A stretch of DNA of 64,000 nucleotides from Mucilaginibacter auburnensis. GTDB taxonomy: Bacteria > Bacteroidota > Bacteroidia > Sphingobacteriales > Sphingobacteriaceae. The translations under genes were made by a program, and so were the position numbers. Below the pieces are notes generated by a model that was given only the letters and a program-made list of their open reading frames with translations, was not told where the DNA came from and searched no databases. This document shows, one piece after another, positions 52,300 through 60,935 of the stretch. The stretch's first letter is position 1; each line of letters begins with the position of its first letter. The stretch lies in NCBI RefSeq assembly GCF_002797815.1, contig NZ_PGFJ01000001.1, forward strand, positions 620,001 to 684,000, written 5' to 3'.

Positions 52300-52474
52300 C
52301 TGATAACATTAGTTGTAAAAGCCTAATTTTACGAATTAAAGGGTTTTTGCAATTCATCACCCCACAAAACGCGCAATAAAAACGCAAATTCTAAAGATAC
52401 GCTCAGCCAAGGTTCAGAACATTCATGTTGGCATCATTTGCTTTATATTTAGCAAGTGTTTTTGATTTTACGGT

Positions 52475-53575
52475 ATGTTACATGTCATAGGGATAATTAT
52501 TTCCTTATTCCTTTCAATCCTCCTTTTTACAAAAAAAGGTAAATCTACAGCAGATGCGGTGCTGGCTTGCTGGCTTTTTTTAATTTCAGTTCATCTAATT
52601 ACGTATTATCTGTTAGCAACACGGAAGTTTCTTGAATTTCCTTATTTACTTGGTATTGAAATTGCTTTTCCATTTTTTCATGGTCCTTTTCTCTATCTGT
52701 ATACCTCGTTGATTACAGGGAAGAAGTTTACTAAGCTAAAGGCTGCTTTTCATTTTATTCCATCCATTTTAGTATACGTTTTATTATCGAGGTTTTTTCT
52801 GTTATCGTTACCTGAAAAAATTTTGGTTTATGAAAATCAAGGAGCGGATTATACAATCCTTTTAAAGTTTATTCATTTTGCAGTATTACCTTCAGGTGTA
52901 ATATACATCACGCTTTCTTTATTATTGTTAAAAGAACATCGCAGGAATATTTCCAATCAGCTTTCTTACGCGGAAAAGATCAATTTAAATTGGCTAAATA
53001 TTCTGATAATCGGCATGGGCGTAATCTGGTTGTCTGTTTTTATCGGCAATGACATGACCACTTTTGCATGTGTAGATCTGTTTATCCTGTCCACAGGCTA
53101 TTTCGGCATAAAACAAGCGGGCATCTTTGCCAATAACTTAGATGTTCAGGCGCAGCAGAACGAAGAGGTGACGTTACCGGTAAAATATCAGAAATCAGCA
53201 GTCGGAGAATTGCTTTTGTCAGAGATACATGCCGAGCTCCTCACACTTATGGATCAAAAAAAACTTTTTAAAAATCCGGAGTTAAGTTTGAATGAACTTG
53301 CCAAACAGTTGCGCGTTCATCCAAATAATCTGTCTCAGGTTATCAATACATTAGAGGATAAGAATTTTTACGATTACATCAACGAGCTAAGAGTTGATGA
53401 ATTTAAAACAATTGTTTTTCTCCCCGAAAATCAAAGGTTTACATTGCTTTCTCTGGCTTATGAAGTTGGTTTTAATTCAAAAACTTCCTTTAACAGAAAC
53501 TTCAAAAAGATAACAGGGACATCTCCAACGGCTTACTTAAAGCAGCAGCACATTCAGCTAAAAGCTAATAATTGA
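52475..53575 (+). CDS. Membrane-bound AraC-family regulator
   Basis: A 366-residue protein. About six or seven membrane helices fill the first 225 residues (VIGIIISLFLSILLFT, DAVLACWLFLISVHLITYYLL and further). A C-terminal AraC-type HTH lies at about 250-360 (LNELAKQLRVHPNNLSQVINTLEDKNFYDYINELRVDEFK, then FTLLSLAYEVGFNSKTSFNRNFKKITGTSPTAY). It should bind DNA from the membrane, perhaps in response to an envelope signal. It is followed at 124 bases by DUF2306. Both genes are AT-rich compared with neighbours. Confidence 0.88.
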   Translation: MLHVIGIIISLFLSILLFTKKGKSTADAVLACWLFLISVHLITYYLLATRKFLEFPYLLGIEIAFPFFHGPFLYLYTSLITGKKFTKLKAAFHFIPSILVYVLLSRFFLLSLPEKILVYENQGADYTILLKFIHFAVLPSGVIYITLSLLLLKEHRRNISNQLSYAEKINLNWLNILIIGMGVIWLSVFIGNDMTTFACVDLFILSTGYFGIKQAGIFANNLDVQAQQNEEVTLPVKYQKSAVGELLLSEIHAELLTLMDQKKLFKNPELSLNELAKQLRVHPNNLSQVINTLEDKNFYDYINELRVDEFKTIVFLPENQRFTLLSLAYEVGFNSKTSFNRNFKKITGTSPTAYLKQQHIQLKANN

Positions 53576-53698
53576 TCAAAAGTAAGTTCCACCTTACAAA
53601 GTGGAACTATTTAAAGGTCATTGAAACACATTTTTGCGATGATGTTGGGCTCAAATAGGTGTGAATGGCCCATTTGGTTTTAAACTTGATTTATCAAA

Positions 53699-54334
53699 AT
53701 GAGAAAAAGGATCGTTTGGTTTCTGATTGGTGTATTGGCTATCCTTATTGGATTGTACCCGCTTAAATACCTGTTAAGTACAGGAACAGTTGGCATATTG
53801 AATGGTAAACCTGATTGGCTGCTGAATAGTTTAATATGGAAAATTTCCTTTTATACACACATTGTTTTGGGCGGGGTAGCACTATCAATAGGATGGCTTC
53901 AATTTAATGATAAGCTCAGGCTCAGCAAACCTCGTATTCATCAATTCATTGGCAAAATATATGTTATCTCCGTATTACTCAGTTCTTTTTCAGGCTTTTA
54001 TATTGCGCTATTTGCAGATCAGGGATTTTGGGCATCACTTGGCTTTAGTTGCCTGGCTGTAATATGGTTTTATACAACGTTTATGGCTTATTTAACAGTC
54101 AGAAACAGGCAGTTTATAAGGCATCGAAATATGATGATCTATAGCTATGCTGCCTGTTTTGCTGCTGTAACACTCAGAATATGGCTGCCTGTGTTAATTA
54201 TTACCATAGGTGATTATAGCATATCATATATTATTGTAGCCTGGTTATCATGGATTCCCAATTTATTGGCGGCTTATTTAATTGTAAAAAAATCAGCATT
54301 GAAAAGTGTTAGCAATATGGAGTCAGGCGGATGA
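53699..54334 (+). CDS. DUF2306 membrane protein
   Basis: A 211-residue integral membrane protein with six hydrophobic segments. The DUF2306 pattern is visible: HIVLGGVALSIGWLQFNDKLRLSKPRIHQFIGKIYVISVLLSSFSGFYIALFADQG, then YLTVRNRQFIRHRNMMIYSYAACFAAVTLRIWLP. Conserved histidines (HQFIGK, RHRNMM) might bind a metal or heme, but the family is uncharacterised. It follows a membrane AraC regulator, which may control it. A strong terminator follows. Confidence 0.85.
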   Translation: MRKRIVWFLIGVLAILIGLYPLKYLLSTGTVGILNGKPDWLLNSLIWKISFYTHIVLGGVALSIGWLQFNDKLRLSKPRIHQFIGKIYVISVLLSSFSGFYIALFADQGFWASLGFSCLAVIWFYTTFMAYLTVRNRQFIRHRNMMIYSYAACFAAVTLRIWLPVLIITIGDYSISYIIVAWLSWIPNLLAAYLIVKKSALKSVSNMESGG

Positions 54335-54352
54335 CAAATAACAAAACCTTAC

Positions 54353-54397
54353 AATAAAAAGCCGTTTCATGCTCAACTCATGAAACGGCTTTTTATT
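54353..54397. terminator. Bidirectional terminator after DUF2306
   Basis: A perfect 19-base-pair stem, AATAAAAAGCCGTTTCATG and its complement, with a 7-base loop. T tracts on both strands serve the convergent genes. Confidence 0.95.
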
Positions 54398-54415
54398 AAG
54401 ATTGGACAAGCTATA

Positions 54416-55729
54416 TTAAGGCTTTTTTACACGGAAGGTTGCTTTAACCGGTATGGGTACAGTTGCACACTCGCCGTTTATCCAGTGCCGCAGGTAGCCG
54501 CTGAATGTTCCTTTGATCATGCCATCACGGTCTGGCTTCAATTCAACACCACCCGCTACATGGCTATAGCCGCTTTGGCCGCAAGGCGCATAATACGATG
54601 TATATTTTTCATAATACGAGCCCCAGTAAACAAGGAATGTTACAAAAGCCTGCTTATCACCATATGGTTTTAGCCCCATATTCATGTTCGGAAGCTCAAT
54701 GTTAAGTAAGTTGCCGTTCATGTTAAAGTCTAATTTAGATTTACCGTCGGCCGCAACTTGTACGCTAATATCCTTAACAGACCGTGTTATGCCACCGGTA
54801 TTATCTAACGTCAGCTTTGCATATTGCTCGAGTTCTACAAAGACATTATAGCTCACGCGAAGCGATTGTCCGCGGGTGGGGCGATTTGGATCTTTGAAAA
54901 TTGACAGGTTTTTCAGATCAACATAAACGCCGCCCTGCGTGAGCCTGTCATCAGCGGTTGGGGCTTTAAATGTAGCCTTCATCCCGCTTGCCGACAAGGT
55001 GCCTATCCGTGCAGCCGGGCCATCAAACAACAGGTGCCAGCCCGCAATATTTGATTCGTCAAGGGTGATGGAAGGCCCCAGCAAGTCGTCAATCGTGGGT
55101 TCGTCAGGGTTACTGGCGGGTTGTACCACTTCAAGTTGCAATGCTGCTGATTCTCCTTTATCCAATTCGTCTTTACCGGTATTCTTGATCTTGAAAGTCT
55201 GCATCAGCGACCAGTCACTGAAGTGTCGCGTTTTTGCTTTCATGGTATAGGTTGCAGGGTCGAAAACGGAGTTTTTAGCACAGTGCCAATACCCATGCTT
55301 ATCCTGATATGCCAGATACATCCAGTCGGTGGCGAGCACCAGGCCGGTTGTGTCGGATATGTTCATGCTGATCTCTACATCTTTTTTAAATTGTACATCT
55401 TCAGGTAGCAGCCGGTATGATTTGCCTATACCGCCCGCGGCCATGGTGTTCTTAACCTCCTGCACGCTGAATGCTATGTTATCGTCTATAGCCCCAGCCG
55501 GAATAGTTAATTGAAGCGTATTGTTAGGAGTACTCAAAGTTCCCCCTGTAGGCCCAATGGTAGCCTGCGTTTTTTCTCCCACCGGCAATCCGTGTTCAAC
55601 CTTCTCAAAGCCGCGGTATACTACCTCGTCATTAGGTTTTGGGCCGGGCGTTGCCGACTGTTTTTTGCATGCGGTAAATAATGCTGTAATAAGCAGCAGC
55701 AGATAAAATTTTTTATAGTGCAGATTCAT
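54416..55729 (-). CDS. Uncharacterised lipoprotein with a ZU5-like domain
   Basis: A 437-residue lipoprotein (lipobox LFTAC at Cys21). The N-terminal mature part looks like a ZU5-type domain (TIGPTGGTLSTPNNTLQLTIPAGAIDDNIAFSVQEV, then MSFNISDTTGL-type strands, about 60-180). The rest is beta-rich without a recognised domain and ends in a basic tail. It probably sits in the outer membrane. It is 7 bases after the cupin gene on the same strand. The function is unknown. Confidence 0.7.
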   Translation of the reverse strand: MNLHYKKFYLLLLITALFTACKKQSATPGPKPNDEVVYRGFEKVEHGLPVGEKTQATIGPTGGTLSTPNNTLQLTIPAGAIDDNIAFSVQEVKNTMAAGGIGKSYRLLPEDVQFKKDVEISMNISDTTGLVLATDWMYLAYQDKHGYWHCAKNSVFDPATYTMKAKTRHFSDWSLMQTFKIKNTGKDELDKGESAALQLEVVQPASNPDEPTIDDLLGPSITLDESNIAGWHLLFDGPAARIGTLSASGMKATFKAPTADDRLTQGGVYVDLKNLSIFKDPNRPTRGQSLRVSYNVFVELEQYAKLTLDNTGGITRSVKDISVQVAADGKSKLDFNMNGNLLNIELPNMNMGLKPYGDKQAFVTFLVYWGSYYEKYTSYYAPCGQSGYSHVAGGVELKPDRDGMIKGTFSGYLRHWINGECATVPIPVKATFRVKKP

Positions 55730-55736
55730 GTTGTCG

Positions 55737-56216
55737 TTATTTACTATAAAGGGTAATGCCGTAAGCGGTTTCCAGTCTGCTCGTTAGAAGGCTTAAAAGT
55801 TCTGCAGGAGGTGGGCCCTGCGGCGGCGTTACCGGCGGTTGTTCGGAGGCAGCCGTACTAAATTCCATGAAGTAGTTCCAGAATTTGCCGGGTGTGATCA
55901 GGGTAATAAAGTGTGCCTGCTCGCTCAAAATGCTGAATAAGTGTGGTATTTTACGGGGAGCGTAAATTGCTTGGCCTGCTTTGAGCTCTGTGACGTCATC
56001 GCCAACCTGAAAACGCATATGCCCCTCAAGCAGGTAAAATGCTTCGTCTTCAAACTCGTGCACATGCAGCGGCGGTTCGGCACCGCGTGGCAATACCATA
56101 TCCATTAACGCAAGCGCGCCTACTGATTGATCAGGTGCAATTAGTGTAGTGAAAAAACCGCCCTGATAGGCGCGGTAAGCCGAAGAGGCCGGGGTTATAA
56201 GTACGTCTTGTTCCAT
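55737..56216 (-). CDS. Quercetinase/pirin-like cupin protein
   Basis: A 159-residue single-domain cupin. The metal motif is PPLHVHEFEDEAFYLLEG with His51, His53 and Glu58, and the second motif contributes His92 (KIPHLFS). This is the small cupin-2 type; many members are uncharacterised and some are dioxygenases. There is no signal peptide. It is the first gene of an operon with the ZU5-like lipoprotein. Confidence 0.82.
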   Translation of the reverse strand: MEQDVLITPASSAYRAYQGGFFTTLIAPDQSVGALALMDMVLPRGAEPPLHVHEFEDEAFYLLEGHMRFQVGDDVTELKAGQAIYAPRKIPHLFSILSEQAHFITLITPGKFWNYFMEFSTAASEQPPVTPPQGPPPAELLSLLTSRLETAYGITLYSK

Positions 56217-56336
56217 AGTGATATATTGGTGTTTTGTTGCGGTAAAGTTTCAAAAACACCTCTTACGGAAACAAATTCGGTCGACCGATGACGGGAACTG
56301 TCGATAGAAACTTACCCAGGGGCGATGAACGTAAGG

Positions 56337-57065
56337 TTAGGACTGCAAACGGGTTTGACAGGCAGACTTATATTGACGGCCAATGGTAAAGGTCTTTCCG
56401 GCAACCTGTACAGAGTTAGCATGATAAGCCTCTACGCGATCAACCGGTACAATGAAAGAGCGGTGAATGCGCATAAACGCGTCAATTGGCAACAGCTGTT
56501 CTATCACACTGATCTTTTGCTTGGCTGTTAACGTCCGGTCCTTCAACACAACTTTAACATAGTCTTTATCACTCTCAATCCAGCAAATGTCTTTTGTATT
56601 TATCTTCATAATTTTCCGGTCAATACGGAGATGAAGGTAGTGCGGCATTGTGGTGGTAGCAGGCAATTCAGCAATAGCCGGAGAGATTGCCATTTGCCCC
56701 TTGAACAGGCAGATCACTTTTCCTGCTGCTTTAAAAAAGCGCTCGAATGAAATGGGCTTAAGCAAATAATCAACAGCGTTCAAGTCAAACCCTTCCACCG
56801 CATATTCCTGGTAAGCTGTTGTAAAAATAACTTTAGGCGGGAGCGGTAAACTCTTAATCAGGTCAATGCCGCTGATGCCGGGCATTTTGATATCCAAAAA
56901 AACAAGGTCAATCGATTCATCCTGCAAAAAGTGAAGCGCCTGCAAGGCACTGTGACAAGTAGAAACTATCTCCAGTTCAGCAAATTCTGCGGCGTATTTT
57001 TTTATGAGCGCTACCGCATGTGGCTCGTCGTCAACAATTAATGTCCGCACCTTTAACTCTTTCAT
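56337..57065 (-). CDS. LytTR-family response regulator
   Basis: A 242-residue regulator with a receiver (1-120, phosphate site Asp58 in FLDIKMPGISG) and a LytTR DNA-binding domain (about 140-240, LHLRIDRKIMKINTKDICWIESDKDYVKVVL, ending in the IGRQY-type HSFIVPVDRVEAYHANSVQVAG). It follows the kinase gene by 1 base. I start at the ATG at 57065; an ATG at 57074 would overlap the kinase stop and add three residues. LytTR proteins often control extracellular or envelope functions. Confidence 0.93.
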   Translation of the reverse strand: MKELKVRTLIVDDEPHAVALIKKYAAEFAELEIVSTCHSALQALHFLQDESIDLVFLDIKMPGISGIDLIKSLPLPPKVIFTTAYQEYAVEGFDLNAVDYLLKPISFERFFKAAGKVICLFKGQMAISPAIAELPATTTMPHYLHLRIDRKIMKINTKDICWIESDKDYVKVVLKDRTLTAKQKISVIEQLLPIDAFMRIHRSFIVPVDRVEAYHANSVQVAGKTFTIGRQYKSACQTRLQS

Positions 57066-57066
57066 A

Positions 57067-58125
57067 TCAGGCATCTTTTCCCAGTTCCAAATGTAATGTA
57101 GCAATAAACACATCGTCTTCCTCGTGCACGGCTAAACGATGGCGGCCCGGATAAAGCATTTCCAGTCGTTTACGTACATTTTGCAAGCCGATCTTGTCAA
57201 AATGTACTTGGTGAGATGTAGTTATCTTTTGGGACTTACTGTTGGAAACTTTGAAGGTAAGGTGTTGGTCTTTTACCTTAAGTTCTATCGTGATCCAGGG
57301 TTCATCTTCGGTGTTGCTTACCCCGTGTTTAAACGCGTTCTCTACAAGAGGCAGCAAAAGTAGGGGTGCAATTTTTTGTGTGCTTATGCTCTCGTTGATG
57401 TGAACATTCAGATCCAGCCGGTCTTCATACCTGATCTTTTCAAGGGATATGTAGTTATGAAGTATCTCTACATCATCCTTCAGCAAAACAAGGTCTGCAT
57501 GGCATTCATACAGCATATATCGGAGTATGCCCGATAGCCCCATAATAACCCCGGGTGTTTTGGCGGATCTATCTAATGCCAGAACATATAGATTATTCAA
57601 TGTATTGAAGAGAAAATGCGGATGTATCTGGCTTTTTAAAAAACTAAGTTCTGCCTGCGTAGCGGCTTCTCTTTTATCATACCACATTTTTACCGCTTTG
57701 ACGGAAACGCCTATCCACACTACCGAATTACTGCCAATGAATGCACTCGCTAAAGAAGCCGGTTCTAACAGTTTTTCGAAAAATGTTCCTTCAGGTATGT
57801 GCCATTTAAAGTGATTATCGGGATTTTTACTCAAATCGAAAAAATAAGGATCCACCGCAAGTATATCTACTGACCGGAACAACAAGCCGGCAACCACTAT
57901 GCAAATTACGCTGCTTAAACAAAGCAACAAGTACCGTTTACCGAAAAAATACCGGGGAATGATGTAATACGTTAACGTGTAAAAGTACAAGGCATGTACC
58001 GGCATAACCATTAATACCGCCGGCAGGGCAATGATGTAGTGACCTATCTGAGCTCCAAAAATAATGGTGATCACCAAAATATTAGCGGTCCAAAAAATGA
58101 GGTGCCTGATCAACGTTGCTTTCAT
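57067..58125 (-). CDS. LytS-type sensor histidine kinase
   Basis: A 352-residue kinase with four N-terminal membrane helices (LIFWTANILVITIIF, YIIALPAVLMVMPVHALYFYTLTYYI, LLLCLSSVICIVVAGLLF, LASAFIGSNSVVWIGV). The His_kinase domain has the phosphoacceptor in SFLKSQIHPHFLFNTLNNLY, and the HATPase has LPLLLLPLVENAFKHGVSN and KIGLQNVRKRLEMLYPG. It is the sensor for the LytTR regulator that follows. The ATG at 58125 is used; the TTG at 58134 lies inside the promoter box. Confidence 0.92.
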   Translation of the reverse strand: MKATLIRHLIFWTANILVITIIFGAQIGHYIIALPAVLMVMPVHALYFYTLTYYIIPRYFFGKRYLLLCLSSVICIVVAGLLFRSVDILAVDPYFFDLSKNPDNHFKWHIPEGTFFEKLLEPASLASAFIGSNSVVWIGVSVKAVKMWYDKREAATQAELSFLKSQIHPHFLFNTLNNLYVLALDRSAKTPGVIMGLSGILRYMLYECHADLVLLKDDVEILHNYISLEKIRYEDRLDLNVHINESISTQKIAPLLLLPLVENAFKHGVSNTEDEPWITIELKVKDQHLTFKVSNSKSQKITTSHQVHFDKIGLQNVRKRLEMLYPGRHRLAVHEEDDVFIATLHLELGKDA

Positions 58126-58131
58126 CAACGT

Positions 58132-58139
58132 CAAATATA
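58132..58139 (-). promoter_or_regulatory. Bacteroidota -7 promoter box for the LytS-type kinase
   Basis: On the minus strand TATATTTG (TAnnTTTG) ends 6 bases before the ATG at 58125. Transcription would start at or near the A of the ATG. Confidence 0.45.
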
Positions 58140-58322
58140 GTTACCCTTGTAAAGATTTTAGCCTTTGTAGATTAACACCTTGAATTTGTCGACAAACGAC
58201 TCGCCGGTTTTTACACATTAATATTTCACATTGTCAGCAATTGTTGCACCAGAGGTTAAATATTAAATTAGTCGCGATAACTAATGTCACGAAGTATTGC
58301 TATTAAAGCAGTAATTATTTTA

Positions 58323-58336
58323 TTAGCACGTGCTAA
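58323..58336. promoter_or_regulatory. Palindrome upstream of the single-receiver gene
   Basis: TTAGCACGTGCTAA, exactly self-complementary, ending 33 bases before the ATG at 58370. It is a possible operator or RNA hairpin. Confidence 0.35.
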
Positions 58337-58369
58337 CAAAAGCAATTTCAAATTGTTGCATCTGCAACC

Positions 58370-58729
58370 ATGAAACATATCGTAATTATTGAAGATGATC
58401 CTGAACTTCTATCACTCTTAGCAACGCTGCTTGAGGCCGATGGTTACCGGGTTACCAAACTAACACACCTAGAAAGTGTTGAAACTTTACTCAATTTAAA
58501 TGCAGATGCCTTTATTATTGACGAGATTCTTCCTGTTGTTAACGGGCACATCATCTGCATTATATTGAAATCAAAACCTCAAACCAAAAATATCCCTGTG
58601 GTATTGATATCCGGCGATGATAAACTACAGCATGTAGCCACACTTTGCGAAGCCAACGCATATATCCGCAAGCCCTTTGATAATTATAATAGCGTGCAGC
58701 AAGTGTTAGCAGAAACACTGGCAGCGTAA
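58370..58729 (+). CDS. Single-domain response regulator
   Basis: A 119-residue receiver without an output domain. The acidic pair Glu8/Asp9/Asp10, the phosphate site Asp51 (IIDEILP), the threonine/serine switch (LISGDD) and Lys in KPF are present. It would act by protein-protein contact or as a phosphate shuttle, as do CheY- or Spo0F-like proteins. The neighbouring LytS kinase is divergent and has its own partner, so its kinase is unknown. A terminator of the opposite-strand gene follows. Confidence 0.9.
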   Translation: MKHIVIIEDDPELLSLLATLLEADGYRVTKLTHLESVETLLNLNADAFIIDEILPVVNGHIICIILKSKPQTKNIPVVLISGDDKLQHVATLCEANAYIRKPFDNYNSVQQVLAETLAA

Positions 58730-58740
58730 TTCAACTAAAT

Positions 58741-58782
58741 AAAAAATCCCCGCAGGCTTGCCTTGGGCAAAGCGCTGCGGGG
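58741..58782 (-). terminator. Terminator of the YiaA-like gene
   Basis: CCCCGCAG/CTGCGGGG with an inner CTTGCC/GGCAAG-like stem. On the minus strand it runs into ATTTTTT. Confidence 0.85.
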
Positions 58783-58796
58783 TGGCAACTGCTACG

Positions 58797-59264
58797 TTAC
58801 AGTTCTTTCTCCTCAATCATTTTTGCGTCGCGGGTATTTTTTTGTACGGCTATGGCAGCAAACATACTTAAGCTAAATGCCATGGCGTAGAAGCCTTTTT
58901 CGCTCAATAGCATATCCGCATTCCACAAGCCAATTGTTAATAAAGCCAGTGCCGCTATGGTAGAGAACCAGCTAATGCCATAGTATAGGTCGGTTACGGC
59001 AAGGCCCTCGGTTCTGTCGCGCACTGTTTTTTGTACCGATATAACCGCGAATAAGCCGAATAATAAAATGGTAAAGTAGTATCCCTTCTCGTTTAACATC
59101 ATATCGGCGTTCCATAGGCCTATGCAATAACCCAATGTTCCGGTTAGTAAGGCAAACCACGACGCGCCTATAAATGCAGGTGTGGGTTTGAATGGGTTCC
59201 TGGCGTTATCACCGTGTTTGTTAGTAAATGAATTTTCTTCTGTTCTGTGTTGTAGCGTTTCCAT
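58797..59264 (-). CDS. YiaA/YiaB-family inner membrane protein
   Basis: A 155-residue membrane protein with two tandem YiaAB modules: the first GASWFALLTGTLGYCIGLWNADMMLNEKGYYFTILLFGLFAVISVQK and the second GISWFSTIAALALLTIGLWNADMLLSEKGFYAMAFSLSMFAAIAVQK. Each has two membrane helices with the conserved GLWNADM. The YiaAB family has no proven function. The two modules are near copies, an internal duplication that is usual in this family. Confidence 0.9.
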   Translation of the reverse strand: METLQHRTEENSFTNKHGDNARNPFKPTPAFIGASWFALLTGTLGYCIGLWNADMMLNEKGYYFTILLFGLFAVISVQKTVRDRTEGLAVTDLYYGISWFSTIAALALLTIGLWNADMLLSEKGFYAMAFSLSMFAAIAVQKNTRDAKMIEEKEL

Positions 59265-59384
59265 GTTGTTTTGTTTGATTGATTAATATGGAAGCAAATG
59301 TGCGGTGTAAAACTTGCCTTCAAAATTCAATTTTTAGAAATAACTGACGATATATTTTTACTTTTATAGTCAATTATACCTGCC

Positions 59385-60878
59385 ATGGATTCGCTTGCTG
59401 AACTTATATCACTGCTTGATAAACCTGATTTAATTGCCTTTAAACAGTTTCTGGTTAAGAAGAATAAACGTGCGGATACTAAAAATATCCGCTTGCTTAA
59501 TTTGATAGAAACTGACGATATAAAAGGCATAAAAAAACTATACAAAACGCAAAAAAGTGATGATGCCTATCATGCTTTGCGTAAACGGTTGCAGGATAAC
59601 CTGCTGCTTTTCCTGTCGCAACGTACTTTTGAGAGTAGCCATTTTGAAACCTATGATGCGCTTCGGTTGGTAGTAGTGGGCAGATTTTTGTTAGAGAACG
59701 ATGTGGTAAAAGTTGCCTTCAAATGCCTAAATAAGGCTGAAAACATAGCCAAACATCAAGAACAGTTTAACCTTGTCAATGAAATACTATTGCTTAAAAT
59801 ACAATATGCGCACTTATCAGGGGCCGAGGATTTTGAAAGTTTGACGCGACGCTTTACGGATAATCAGTTGGCTATGCAGCGAGAGGCTAAGCTCAACATG
59901 GCTTATGCGTTTTTACGACAGCAATTACAGGAGATACACCTGAAAGGAAAAGTGGTTAATTTAACCGACCTGATCACAGCAACTATTCGGAAATACCAAA
60001 TTGCGGTAGAGGAGCTGATGACCTACAGATCTGTTTACCAGATTATGCTGATAGCCAATGAATATGCCGCTATACAACAAAATTACAGGTTGATTGAAAA
60101 CTATGTTGAGCGGGCAGCTCTATTTATCAAAGATCAAAAGCATAACAAACAACCTTATCTGTTTTATCATACAGGCATATTATATTTTCTGGCGAATTAC
60201 CATTTGAGGTGCAGGCAATTTTCTGCCAGCGCGGCGTATCTTAATGAAATGGCGACTCTGATGGGTGCAGACAGCCGTTATCATAATTCGTTTTATCTGC
60301 GCCATCAGCTGCTTACCGCGCTCAATCTATTCTACACAGGCAAGGCTGATGATGCTGTTTCAATACTCCGTAAATCTCTATCCGGTACAAAGAAAACCTA
60401 CAAAGCTGAAGAGGTGGAAGACATACAGGTTTGCTTAACCATGTTTTTAGCCCTTTGCAATAACAAAGATTGCCTGAAGCTGCTATCATCATTAACGCGT
60501 ACAGATGCCTGGTACGAAAAACAAATGGGCATGTTATGGACCATCCGTAAAAACCTGATGGAGATCTTGATTCAGGCGCAGTTTGGCAATATTGAGCCGG
60601 CGATGTCGCGTCTCAATAGTTTCAGGCGGCGGTATAAAAAGTATCTGCTAAAAACATCAGAAGATAGGGTGCTGCTGTTTTTAAAACAGGTGGAGCAATA
60701 TTTGATCAAGCCACATATTATTCAGGAGCCAGCCTTTCAACAAGCGGTTTTAAAGCAGTTGAAAATTCCTGCTAACGGCGACATTTTCAGCTTAAGTTTC
60801 ATCTCCTGGCTAATCGCCCGTTGGGACAAGAGGTCATCCTACGAGGTAATGCTATCATTGATCAACAATACTGAATAA
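59385..60878 (+). CDS. Uncharacterised alpha-helical (TPR-like) protein
   Basis: A 497-residue protein, all helical by eye, with repeated helix pairs of TPR-like spacing (RLVVVGRFLLENDVVKVAFKCLNKAENIAKHQEQ; FYHTGILYFLANYHLRCRQFSASAAYLNEMATLMG; LLTALNLFYTGKADDAVSILRKSL). I recognise no catalytic motif. It has no signal peptide. Similar long helical proteins without annotation are frequent in Bacteroidota. It converges on GH95 with a terminator between them. Confidence 0.65.
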   Translation: MDSLAELISLLDKPDLIAFKQFLVKKNKRADTKNIRLLNLIETDDIKGIKKLYKTQKSDDAYHALRKRLQDNLLLFLSQRTFESSHFETYDALRLVVVGRFLLENDVVKVAFKCLNKAENIAKHQEQFNLVNEILLLKIQYAHLSGAEDFESLTRRFTDNQLAMQREAKLNMAYAFLRQQLQEIHLKGKVVNLTDLITATIRKYQIAVEELMTYRSVYQIMLIANEYAAIQQNYRLIENYVERAALFIKDQKHNKQPYLFYHTGILYFLANYHLRCRQFSASAAYLNEMATLMGADSRYHNSFYLRHQLLTALNLFYTGKADDAVSILRKSLSGTKKTYKAEEVEDIQVCLTMFLALCNNKDCLKLLSSLTRTDAWYEKQMGMLWTIRKNLMEILIQAQFGNIEPAMSRLNSFRRRYKKYLLKTSEDRVLLFLKQVEQYLIKPHIIQEPAFQQAVLKQLKIPANGDIFSLSFISWLIARWDKRSSYEVMLSLINNTE

Positions 60879-60880
60879 CA

Positions 60881-60912
60881 AACAAGGCTGCAATATTCAT
60901 TGCAGCCTTGTT
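60881..60912. terminator. Bidirectional terminator between the helical protein and GH95
   Basis: A perfect 14-base-pair stem AACAAGGCTGCAAT/ATTGCAGCCTTGTT with a 4-base loop, directly behind the stop of the plus-strand gene. Confidence 0.85.
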
Positions 60913-60935
60913 ATTTGTTGTATGCGTTTAAGTAA

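Noticed and set aside
52199..52474. Possible integration site at tRNA-Ser, with AT-rich genes behind it
   Set aside because: No integrase, transposase or direct repeat of the tRNA 3' end was found by eye in the following 12 kb. The genes behind it (AraC-type, DUF2306) are ordinary chromosomal types.
56277..56288. 12-base palindrome TCGGTCGACCGA between the cupin and the LytTR gene
   Set aside because: It lies upstream of the cupin gene and behind the LytTR stop in a 120-base gap without other signals. The length is too short to claim a function.
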